From NCBI GenBank assembly GCA_025934615.1, contig JAICXS010000164.1, positions 1-5,502 on the forward strand: 5,502 bases of DNA. The letters are read 5' to 3'. Position 1 is the stretch's first letter. Every line of letters begins with the position of its first letter. The position numbers were made by a program, and so were the translations under genes. This DNA comes from Nitrospiraceae bacterium. GTDB taxonomy: Bacteria; Nitrospirota; Nitrospiria; Nitrospirales; Nitrospiraceae. The notes beneath the pieces are model-generated. The model saw nothing but the letters and a program-made list of their open reading frames with translations. It was not told the origin of the DNA and searched no databases. Below, one piece after another: positions 1 to 5,439 of the stretch.

Positions 1-278
1 AACGATGAGGCCGGTTTCGCCAGCATGTCTGCAACCGAGAGAGTTTGCTGGGAGGCAGCAGGCGCGGCAGGAACGTTCAGCACCACCGCTTGCGCAGGTA
101 TCTGTACAGGCTTAATTTGCATGGCTTGGACCGCGCCGGCAAGATCGCCCGACAATAAGACTCTAGATTCAAGCAACTCAAGCGTGTATGTGCTTGCCGA
201 TCTTTTCCGGCTGGACGCGCGTCCGTTCTTGCTGAACAACCCACCCGTCTTGCCACTGTTTTTTTTGCGCTTGATCAC
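1..278 (-). CDS. N-terminal part of a LEPR-XLL domain protein (runs off the left edge)
   Basis: The minus strand is open from a GTG at 278-276 to the window edge (92 codons, no stop). The start is fixed by a perfect AGGAGG (289-284) five bases upstream; the overlapping ATG at 280-278 is useless because TGA follows at once. The first 30 residues are very basic (IKRKKNSGK, then SSRKRS). Residues 31-46 read YTLELLESRVLLSGDL, a close match to the LEPR-XLL motif (typically LELLEPRxLLSxD) with Ser in place of Pro. After it comes an Ala/Pro/Val/Gln-rich linker. In known proteins this short motif sits at the extreme N-terminus of very large repetitive, presumably exported proteins (cadherin-like, VCBS or calcium-binding repeats), and is suspected to be a sorting signal. 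The body of this protein lies outside the window, so its size and repeats are unknown. The gene is divergent from rplI. Confidence 0.8.
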   Translation of the reverse strand, partial: MIKRKKNSGKTGGLFSKNGRASSRKRSASTYTLELLESRVLLSGDLAGAVQAMQIKPVQIPAQAVVLNVPAAPAASQQTLSVADMLAKPASS

Positions 279-518
279 ATTATCCTCCTAGAAGTTTATT
301 GCCGGGTCAGGACTGAACGCATTCAAATCACCAAGTGCGGAAGTACTAGGTACATGATCTAGTTGATTGCTTGTAAGCAGTACACGAAGTTTAAAAACGT
401 TCGAAGAGATTTACTCGATGTTGCTCTAAAAGCATATTGATATATTAATGAGGACTTCCGCCGTTTTTATCAAAGCAACCATTTTCCGCATTATCGTTGA
501 GCCCATGCCGTGGAGATT

Positions 519-567
519 CAAGCCGACATTTTGATTTGTCGGAGAGCGGACATTCTAAAACGGCTTG
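519..567. repeat. Nested inverted and direct repeats, possible relic of a mobile-element end
   Basis: CAAGCCG (519-525) is the exact reverse complement of CGGCTTG (561-567). Inside it, CCGACA (523-528) pairs with TGTCGG (537-542). CCGACATTTT (523-532) is repeated with two changes as CGGACATTCT (547-556), 24 bases apart. The mix of direct and inverted copies resembles repeated transposase-binding sites at some insertion-sequence ends, but no transposase gene is present. It could equally be an operator or hairpin upstream of the rplI promoter. The repeats are seen; the origin is a guess. Confidence 0.35.
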
Positions 568-585
568 GCAACTCAATTCCGTTCA

Positions 586-614
586 TTGACTTTTCTCCAT
601 ACGGCCAGTATGCT
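586..614 (+). promoter_or_regulatory. Sigma-70-type promoter for rplI
   Basis: TTGACT (586-591) matches five of six -35 consensus bases. Exactly 17 bases downstream, TATGCT (609-614) matches four of six -10 bases. Transcription would begin near 621 and give a leader of about 120 bases before rplI. It is the best promoter-like pair in the intergenic region and points the right way. No start-site data are available. Confidence 0.55.
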
Positions 615-629
615 TTTTGTTCCTCAAAG

Positions 630-723
630 CCCGGATCAATCGTGGATGGGTGACGAGGTGAGTGAAACTGAAGCCAGCCGGGCGAGAGGATCGACTACCG
701 CAATAGCCGTACGATCATCCGGG
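630..723 (+). promoter_or_regulatory. Structured 5' leader of rplI with a long-range stem
   Basis: CCCGGAT (630-636) pairs with ATCCGGG (717-723). After a small 2x1 internal loop, ATCGT (639-643) pairs with ACGAT (711-715). That makes 12 base pairs closing a 67-base interior. The 3' arm ends only six bases before the GGAG (730-733) of the rplI ribosome-binding site. Another helix, GATCG (690-694) with CGATC (712-716), would compete for the same 3' arm. I do not recognise a known riboswitch core (TPP, SAM, glycine, THF, ZTP, c-di-GMP, ydaO and fluoride were considered). A ribosomal-protein-binding leader is conceivable but unproven. Confidence 0.4.
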
Positions 724-742
724 GTTAAAGGAGCGAGGCGTT

Positions 743-1225
743 ATGAAGGTCATTTTGCAGGAAAATATTGAGGGAGTCGGACATACCGGAGATCTGCTGG
801 ACGTCGCCAACGGGTTTGCGCGTAACTATTTACTACCTCGCAAGAAAGCCTTGGAGGCTAGTAGTCGCAATGTGAAAGCCATCGAGCATGTCAAACGGAC
901 GACGGCGGAAAAGGCCAAGAAGGAGCGACTGGAGATTGAAGACGTCGCCAAGCAGATGTCGGCCGTGTCATTGAGGATGGAAGTGCAAGCCGGCAAAGAT
1001 GACAAACTCTTTGGATCGGTCACCGTGAAGGACATTGCGGAAGGGCTGGTAGAGAAAGGGTTCACCGTCGACCGCCGGAAGATTCAGCTTGCGCAACCGA
1101 TCAAGGAGCTCGGAACGGTTATCGTCCCTGTGAAACTCCACCATCAAGTGACGGCGAGTGTGTCTGTCACCGTCGTGAAAAGGCATGATGCCGAGCCGCC
1201 GGCAGTGGAAACGGCACCGGCCTAG
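743..1225 (+). CDS. rplI: 50S ribosomal protein L9
   Basis: The 160-residue product is L9, a large-subunit protein that binds 23S rRNA near the L1 stalk base and helps keep reading frame. The N-terminal RNA-binding domain is clear: MKVILQENIEGVGHTGDLLDV leads into NGFARNYLLP (23-32). A long charged connecting helix follows (about 42-75), then the C-terminal domain with AGKDDKLFGSVTVKDIAEGL (83-102) and PIKELG (119-124). AAAGGAG (727-733), nine bases upstream, supports the ATG. Length is slightly above the usual 147-150 because of an Ala/Pro/Glu-rich tail (about 149-160). The usually conserved Gly34 of the L9 signature is Lys. The usual partners rpsF and rpsR are not upstream: a divergent unrelated gene is. 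Transcription probably starts at the promoter near 586-614. Confidence 0.97.
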   Translation: MKVILQENIEGVGHTGDLLDVANGFARNYLLPRKKALEASSRNVKAIEHVKRTTAEKAKKERLEIEDVAKQMSAVSLRMEVQAGKDDKLFGSVTVKDIAEGLVEKGFTVDRRKIQLAQPIKELGTVIVPVKLHHQVTASVSVTVVKRHDAEPPAVETAPA

Positions 1226-1269
1226 TCTGAGCCTAGTTATCAGCGCGGTCATGTTGAGAGCAAATTGAA

Positions 1270-1294
1270 GATTCAAACTCAGAATCATTTTTTT
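1270..1294 (+). terminator. Weak possible intrinsic terminator or attenuator between rplI and glyA
   Basis: GATTC (1270-1274) pairs with GAATC (1282-1286) around a seven-base loop. It is followed by one A and seven T residues (1288-1294). The stem is only five base pairs and AT-rich, so termination would be partial at best. It is the only hairpin plus T-tract in the 98-base rplI-glyA gap. No clear promoter for glyA was found after it, so read-through into glyA is likely. Confidence 0.3.
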
Positions 1295-1323
1295 GGTCGC
1301 CCCATTACTGAAAGGTACTGGCC

Positions 1324-2601
1324 ATGAGTGAAGCCGTTGGATCATTGAAGGCGCTGCGGGCAACCGACCCCGCCGTCTATGCCGCCATTCGGGCTGAGGA
1401 AAAACGCCAGCGTGAAAAGCTCTTGCTGATTGCCTCTGAAAACTTTGCCAGCTCGGCCGTCTTAGCGGCTCAGGGCTGTTTGATGACGAATAAGTATGCC
1501 GAAGGCTATCCCGGACGGCGCTACTATGGCGGCTGTCAATTTGTCGATACGGTGGAAGATCTTGCGATTCAACGTGCCAAGCAGATTTTTGGCGCGGAGC
1601 ACGTCAACGTGCAACCTCATTCGGGGTCGCAGGCCAACATGGCGGCCTATCTCTCGGTTCTCAAACCTGGTGACACCATTCTGGGGATGGACCTCGCGCA
1701 AGGCGGCCATTTGACGCATGGCAGCAAAGTAAATTTCTCCGGCATCTTGTTCCACGCGTTTAGTTATGGCGTGGATCGTCAGAAGGAAGTCATCGACTAT
1801 GACGCGGTCCAACGCCAGGCTGAAGAGTGTCGTCCGCGGATGATCGTTGTCGGCGCCAGCGCGTATGCCAGGACGCTCGATTTTCCACGATTTCAGGCCA
1901 TCGCGAAATCCGTGGGCGCGTACTTAATGGTCGACATTGCCCATATTGCCGGGCTCATCGCTGCCGGCTTGCATCCGAATCCGGTTCCCTATGCGGATTT
2001 TGTGACGACCACGACTCATAAAACGTTGCGCGGTCCTCGCGGCGGGATTGTCATGTGCAAGGCCGAACATCAAAAAGCTGTCGACAAAATTATCTTCCCC
2101 GGTCTGCAGGGTGGCCCGCTGATGCATGTTATTGCGGCAAAAGCGGTTGCGTTGCAGGAAGCGCTCTCCCCGGCATTCAAGACGTACCAGCGACAGGTCC
2201 TCACGAACGCGCGTGCGCTTGCGGCCGGGCTCATCGAACGTGGCTATAAAGTGGTCTCAGGCGGGACCGACACGCATTTGATGCTCGTCAATCTCTCTTC
2301 CAAAAATGTGACCGGCAAAGAAGCCGAGGCCGCGCTCGATGCCGCCGGCATCACCGTGAACAAGAATGCTGTGCCGTTCGATGAGAAGCCGCCGGCTGTC
2401 GCGAGTGGGATCAGACTGGGTACGCCGATCGTCTCGACCCGCGGCATGCAGGAAAGGGAAATGGGCGAAATTGTCGCGCTGATCGACCGCGTGCTCCAAA
2501 AAACGCAAGACAAGCGGGCGCAACGCGAGGTGCGCCAACAAGCCAAGGCTCTCTGCAAACGATTCCCGATGTTTCATCTCTACGACGCATCGCCCGTATG
2601 A
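1324..2601 (+). CDS. glyA: Serine hydroxymethyltransferase
   Basis: A cytoplasmic PLP enzyme that interconverts serine plus tetrahydrofolate with glycine plus 5,10-methylene-tetrahydrofolate, the main source of one-carbon units for dTMP, purines and methionine. The 425 residues are full length (E. coli GlyA has 417). Family landmarks appear in order: LIASENFAS (35-43), NKYAEGYPGRRYYGG (56-70), QPHSGSQAN (97-105), MVDIAHIAG (202-210) with the Asp and His that contact PLP, and TTTTHKTLRGPRGG (228-241) with Lys233 as the Schiff-base lysine. SGIRLGTP (361-368) carries the substrate-carboxylate Arg364. ATG at 1324 is chosen because the family's N-terminal helix follows; its ribosome-binding site AAAGG (1311-1315) is modest. 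It lies 98 bases after rplI and 13 before nrdR, so co-transcription with nrdR is very likely. No key residue is missing. Confidence 0.98.
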   Translation: MSEAVGSLKALRATDPAVYAAIRAEEKRQREKLLLIASENFASSAVLAAQGCLMTNKYAEGYPGRRYYGGCQFVDTVEDLAIQRAKQIFGAEHVNVQPHSGSQANMAAYLSVLKPGDTILGMDLAQGGHLTHGSKVNFSGILFHAFSYGVDRQKEVIDYDAVQRQAEECRPRMIVVGASAYARTLDFPRFQAIAKSVGAYLMVDIAHIAGLIAAGLHPNPVPYADFVTTTTHKTLRGPRGGIVMCKAEHQKAVDKIIFPGLQGGPLMHVIAAKAVALQEALSPAFKTYQRQVLTNARALAAGLIERGYKVVSGGTDTHLMLVNLSSKNVTGKEAEAALDAAGITVNKNAVPFDEKPPAVASGIRLGTPIVSTRGMQEREMGEIVALIDRVLQKTQDKRAQREVRQQAKALCKRFPMFHLYDASPV

Positions 2602-2614
2602 CCGAGGGACTCTG

Positions 2615-3079
2615 GTGAAATGTCCCTTCTGCGATGACTTAGAAGACAAAGTGGTCGATTCACGGATGGCCAAGGAAGGCCAGGTCATCCGCCGCCGCCG
2701 TGAATGCCTCTCCTGCAAACGCCGATACACGACATACGAACGCGTGGAAGAAAGCCTCCCGATGGTGGTGAAGAAAGATGGGCGGCGAGAATCGTTCGAT
2801 CGGCTGAAGATTCTGTCGGGCATCACCAAAGCCTGTGAAAAACGGCCGATCAGCGTCTCGACCATCGAAGCGGTCACCGACCGGATTGAAAAACGGATTC
2901 AGGAGATGGGTGAGACGGAGTTGTCCAGCAGCGCCGTCGGGGAAGAGGTGATGAAGGAATTGCATAATCTGGATCAGGTCGCGTATGTCCGCTTTGCCTC
3001 GGTCTATCGAGAGTTTAAGGATATCGACCAGTTTATGGATGAACTTAAAGTGCTTGCGCGCGAGCGACGAGAAAAATAA
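2615..3079 (+). CDS. nrdR: Transcriptional repressor NrdR
   Basis: NrdR represses ribonucleotide reductase genes by binding NrdR boxes, with ATP/dATP bound to its ATP-cone controlling oligomer state and DNA affinity. The 154 residues are the normal length. The N-terminal zinc ribbon is intact: Cys3 and Cys6 (CPFC), Cys31 and Cys34 (CLSC), followed by the conserved RRYTTYERVE. The ATP-cone runs from about 49 to 139 and begins VVKKDGRRESFDRLKI. Translation starts at a GTG (2615), required to include MKCPFC; GAGGGA (2604-2609) is five bases upstream. It sits 13 bases after glyA, a pairing seen in many bacteria that links dNTP control to one-carbon supply. No NrdR box pair was found in this window, so its targets are presumably elsewhere. 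Confidence 0.97.
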   Translation: MKCPFCDDLEDKVVDSRMAKEGQVIRRRRECLSCKRRYTTYERVEESLPMVVKKDGRRESFDRLKILSGITKACEKRPISVSTIEAVTDRIEKRIQEMGETELSSSAVGEEVMKELHNLDQVAYVRFASVYREFKDIDQFMDELKVLARERREK

Positions 3080-3133
3080 GCCGTCGCTCTCATCCCGCTT
3101 TCGTCCCGTCCCTTCTATCCACGCCGTTGCCCC

Positions 3134-3139
3134 TATGAT
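3134..3139 (+). promoter_or_regulatory. Possible -10 element upstream of the histidine kinase gene
   Basis: TATGAT matches five of six bases of the -10 consensus in the 69-base gap after nrdR. No acceptable -35 lies 16-18 bases upstream (CCTTCT at 3111-3116). If used, transcription would start near 3146, only a few bases before the first candidate ATG at 3149, making that start nearly leaderless or favouring the internal ATGs at 3173 or 3185. Weak evidence on its own. Confidence 0.25.
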
Positions 3140-3148
3140 ACTCTTCTC

Positions 3149-4297
3149 ATGCCCCTTCGGCAAAAAGAACGCATGGGTGTGACGATGCCTGCAGCGCGGA
3201 CTGCCACCAAAAAAACGCCGTCCATGAAAAAACAGACGGTTGCCACGCCGACGATGGTCGCGATCATCGGCGCAGGGCGCGGCGGCACGGCCCTGATGGA
3301 AATTTTTGCGCAAGATCCATTGGTACAAATCGTCGGTATCGCCGAAGTGAATGCCAAGGCTCCCGGCGTGAAACTCGCCAGGCGATTGGCGATCCCGGTG
3401 ATGCGCAACTATCACGACCTGCTTGCGCTCGAGAACGTCGACTTGATTATCGATGTGTCGGGGAATCCGGCCGTGGAGAAATCGTTGGAGGATTTTCATC
3501 GGATGGGCGTCACCATCATCGGCGGGGCCAGTGCGAAATTCATGTGGCAGTTGATCGAGGCGCGCATTCGGGCGACCGCGGAAATCGAAAAGACGCTCAC
3601 CAAGTATCAATCGCTGTACCGGCTCTACGTCAAAGAAGCCGGCGCCGCGGTCACGGAAGAGCGCACCCGCATTGCCTGCGAGATCCACGATGGCCTGGTG
3701 CAGAGCCTCGCCGGGGTCAATTTCAAATTGGATCTCTGCGAGCAACTGATGCTGAAGGATCCTCATGCCTGTCAGGCCACGGTTCGGCAAACTCGGACTG
3801 AATTGAAGCTGGCCATTCAAGAGGCGCGGCAAGTGATTTTCAATCTTCGCCCGCTACACTACGATCAGCTCGAACTGATTCCGGCTCTGACCAATTATCT
3901 GAAGTCGTATGAGACTCAGTCCCATATCAAAACCGAATTTACCGTGACGGGCGATGAGAAAACGATGCCGCCGAGAACGAAAATTTTTCTCTTCCGCATC
4001 TTGCAGGAAGCCCTGAGCAATGTGGAGAAGCATGCCAAGGCGGATCTCGTCACGGTGCATCTGGCTATTGGACGCGACACGCTGACGGTGACCGTGACGG
4101 ATAACGGCATCGGGTTCGATGTCGAGGCGATTTCGCGCAATCCGGAGAAGTGGGATCACTTCGGTTTGCGTGGCATTGTCGATCGGGCACGGTTGGTCGG
4201 AGGGCAGGCGAAAATCGAATCGAAAAAAGGACGAGGCACCAGGGTCGTGATGCACGTCCCGCTCAAGAAGGAGGCCGTGCGCAATGGATCGAATTAA
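3149..4297 (+). CDS. Cytoplasmic histidine kinase with N-terminal NAD(P)-binding Rossmann-type domain
   Basis: From the first ATG the product has 382 residues and no membrane segment or signal peptide. After a basic, probably disordered leader comes a dinucleotide-binding fold: VAIIGAGRGG (37-46, Gly41, Gly43, Gly46), strand 2 ending in acidic Glu66 (VGIAEVN), then VDLIIDVSGNPA (97-108) and VTIIGGASAKF (121-131). This resembles dihydrodipicolinate-reductase or oxidoreductase N-domains. A helical linker (about 133-172) leads to a HisKA_3 dimerisation domain with phospho-acceptor His180 in ACEIHDGLVQSL. HATPase_c follows: N-box LQEALSNVEKHAKA (285-298, Asn291), DNGIGFD (318-324), FGLRGIVDRA (338-347) and GRGTRVVMHVP (361-371). 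This is the NarX/DegS/LiaS class, which pairs with LuxR-type regulators, as here. Its frame overlaps the regulator's by 14 bases. Sensing of NAD(P)(H) or redox is inferred. The start is uncertain: 3149 has no Shine-Dalgarno, and 3173, 3185 and 3224 are alternatives that all keep the Rossmann motif. Confidence 0.9.
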   Translation: MPLRQKERMGVTMPAARTATKKTPSMKKQTVATPTMVAIIGAGRGGTALMEIFAQDPLVQIVGIAEVNAKAPGVKLARRLAIPVMRNYHDLLALENVDLIIDVSGNPAVEKSLEDFHRMGVTIIGGASAKFMWQLIEARIRATAEIEKTLTKYQSLYRLYVKEAGAAVTEERTRIACEIHDGLVQSLAGVNFKLDLCEQLMLKDPHACQATVRQTRTELKLAIQEARQVIFNLRPLHYDQLELIPALTNYLKSYETQSHIKTEFTVTGDEKTMPPRTKIFLFRILQEALSNVEKHAKADLVTVHLAIGRDTLTVTVTDNGIGFDVEAISRNPEKWDHFGLRGIVDRARLVGGQAKIESKKGRGTRVVMHVPLKKEAVRNGSN

Positions 4298-4955
4298 GGT
4301 GCTGATTGTCGATGATCACCGCGTCGTTCGAGAAGGGCTCTCGGCAATTTTAAAGAGCAAGGAAAATATCCAGGTGCTCGGTGAAGCGCAGGATGGCCAG
4401 GAGGCCGTCGAGAAAGCCCGGTCGCTGCTTCCCGACGTGATTCTGATGGATGTCAGCATGCCCAAGATGACCGGCGTGGAAGCTACGCGCATCATCAAGC
4501 GGGAGTTTCCGCACATCGGGATTATCGCGCTCACCATGTACGAAGAACAGCAGTACATTTTCGACCTCGTGCGCGGTGGTGCCACGGGGTACTTGCTCAA
4601 AGATTCCGATTCCGACCAAATCGTCAAGGCCATCCAATCGGTCTACCGCGGCGACTCCCTCATCCATCCCGCTGTTGCGAGCAAGATCCTGGCGGAGTTC
4701 TCGCTCATGACGCAGAAAAAAGGCAAGAAGTCGTCATGGGTCGAGCATGACCTGACCGAGCGAGAAATCACCGTGCTGCGTCTCGTGGCCGACGGCAAGA
4801 CCAATAAGGAAATTGCCAACAATCTGGACCTGAGCGAGAAAACCGTCAAGAACCACGTCCGCAACATTTTCCACAAGCTGCAAGTCTACGATCGCACGCA
4901 AGCCGCGATCCTCGCCATCCGAAAGGGCCTCATCGAGCTCGACCCGAGGCCGTAG
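4284..4955 (+). CDS. NarL/FixJ-family response regulator, LuxR-type DNA-binding
   Basis: The 223-residue product has a receiver domain at about 4-120 and a C-terminal LuxR/GerE helix-turn-helix at about 155-215. Receiver residues are complete: acidic pair Asp10-Asp11 (VDDHRVVREGL), phospho-acceptor Asp56 (ILMDVSMP), Thr84 (ALTMY) and Lys106 (LLKDSD). The HTH reads LTEREITVLRLVADGKTNKE with the recognition helix in SEKTVKNHVRNIFHKL. The linker (140-154) is Lys/Ser-rich. GGAGG (4270-4274) inside the kinase gene, nine bases before the ATG, fixes the start. The 14-base overlap with the kinase gene implies coupled translation, so kinase His180 to Asp56 phosphotransfer is the obvious pairing. Target genes are not shown by the sequence. 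No clear terminator follows. Confidence 0.96.
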   Translation: MDRIKVLIVDDHRVVREGLSAILKSKENIQVLGEAQDGQEAVEKARSLLPDVILMDVSMPKMTGVEATRIIKREFPHIGIIALTMYEEQQYIFDLVRGGATGYLLKDSDSDQIVKAIQSVYRGDSLIHPAVASKILAEFSLMTQKKGKKSSWVEHDLTEREITVLRLVADGKTNKEIANNLDLSEKTVKNHVRNIFHKLQVYDRTQAAILAIRKGLIELDPRP

Positions 4956-4958
4956 CAA

Positions 4959-5046
4959 GTGGTTTCATAAGATTAAAGTTGTAGACGTCCCTCGCTAAAG
5001 AGCGTTGTGATGAATGAGCAGAATGTAGGGGATGTGTCTACACCAC
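4959..5046. repeat. Long-range inverted repeat downstream of the response regulator
   Basis: GTAGAC (4981-4986) is the exact reverse complement of GTCTAC (5036-5041). The pairing continues outward as GTGGT (4959-4963) with ACCAC (5042-5046) after a 17-base bulge on the left. A small CGCT-AAAG-AGCG hairpin (4993-5004) lies inside. No T-run follows, so it does not look like an intrinsic terminator. It could be a structured RNA in the 3' region of the two-component transcript or a DNA site; chance pairing is not excluded. Confidence 0.3.
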
Positions 5047-5074
5047 TCCCGGATGAGTTTCTCTACAACGTGGC

Positions 5075-5080
5075 TTGACA
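5075..5080 (+). promoter_or_regulatory. Perfect -35 hexamer without a good -10
   Basis: TTGACA matches the -35 consensus exactly and lies 35 bases before the GTG start candidate of the small ORF at 5110. The only AT-rich stretch downstream is TTAAAA (5096-5101, spacing 15), a poor -10. It might be a promoter needing an activator, or chance. Confidence 0.25.
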
Positions 5081-5109
5081 ACGCCGGTAGACATGTTAAA
5101 AAAGAACAC

Positions 5110-5439
5110 GTGCCCTTCGCGCTGATCCTCACACAAGACAGCAAGCGATCTGAATCGTGGACCTGGTGTGCCACTGTCCTGATGGTGGTCGTCTTGCTCA
5201 TGCCATTGCCATTCGATGTGGCGCGGGCATCTTCATGGGATCAACCGGAGATTGTGGCGGACGAGGATGACCGGGACCGAGACCGGGATAATGATCCTCC
5301 TCCGGCGTTGACTCTTCCAGGTCTTGCTGCAGTCGTCCCGCTCCCGAGCCCGTCTCATTACCGAGAACCGCTGTCTTCTTCATCATTCGTAGTGTGGCAC
5401 CTCCGCTGTCCGCGTCCACCTCCCTTGGTCCTCCTCTGA
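5110..5439 (+). CDS. Small hypothetical protein with signal-peptide-like N-terminus and Asp/Arg repeat
   Basis: Not recognised. Starting from the GTG at 5110 the product has 109 residues; the frame is open from an ATG at 5032 (135 residues), but GGGG touches that ATG and cannot serve as its Shine-Dalgarno. The reason to consider it real is a bacterial signal-peptide pattern: charged SKRSESW, hydrophobic ATVLMVVVLLMPLPF, then DVARA before SSWDQ, a plausible signal peptidase I site (A-R-A). Next comes an acidic tract and DRDRDRDND, encoded by a short imperfect DNA repeat (about 5268-5290), then a Pro-rich segment. The C-terminal part (SSSSFVVWHLRCPRPPPLVLL) looks unlike a natural domain, so a frameshift or decay near 5330-5400 is possible. 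No ribosome-binding site is convincing. It may instead be non-coding. Confidence 0.35.
   Translation: MPFALILTQDSKRSESWTWCATVLMVVVLLMPLPFDVARASSWDQPEIVADEDDRDRDRDNDPPPALTLPGLAAVVPLPSPSHYREPLSSSSFVVWHLRCPRPPPLVLL

Larger units (their letters stand above)
279..742. other. Divergent intergenic region between the LEPR-XLL gene and rplI
   Basis: About 460 bases without a convincing gene. Positions 385-475 are clearly more AT-rich than the flanking genes. Visible structure includes an imperfect palindrome with ACTAG (345-349) and CTAGT (359-363) arms, a tight inverted repeat TGCTT-GT-AAGCA (368-379), nested inverted repeats at 519-567, and the rplI promoter and leader listed separately. A possible minus-strand promoter for the LEPR-XLL gene (TTGATA at 473-468 with an AT-rich ATTAAT at 449-444, spacing 18) is weak and would leave a leader of about 160 bases. 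A TTG-started ORF at 565-771 has no ribosome-binding site or family resemblance and runs into rplI, so it is not called. Confidence 0.6.

Noticed and set aside
25..291. Plus-strand ORF of 88 codons
   Set aside because: It is antisense to the LEPR-XLL gene, has no ribosome-binding site, and covers the other gene's Shine-Dalgarno.
431..450. NrdR box in the AT-rich patch upstream of rplI
   Set aside because: The ATATTGATATATTAAT stretch does not fit the paired 16-base NrdR box, and no ribonucleotide reductase gene is adjacent.
644..710. Known riboswitch in the rplI leader
   Set aside because: Conserved cores of the TPP, SAM, glycine, THF, ZTP, c-di-GMP, ydaO and fluoride classes could not be matched by eye.
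565..771. TTG-started ORF overlapping the start of rplI
   Set aside because: It contains the rplI promoter and leader, lacks a ribosome-binding site, and its product resembles no known family.
2257..2877. 206-codon minus-strand ORF across the glyA-nrdR junction
   Set aside because: It is a shadow of two well-supported genes, with no start signal or domain.
2660..3832. 390-codon minus-strand ORF
   Set aside because: It is antisense to nrdR and the kinase, both certain genes; its length reflects GC-rich codon usage and its product has no recognisable domain.
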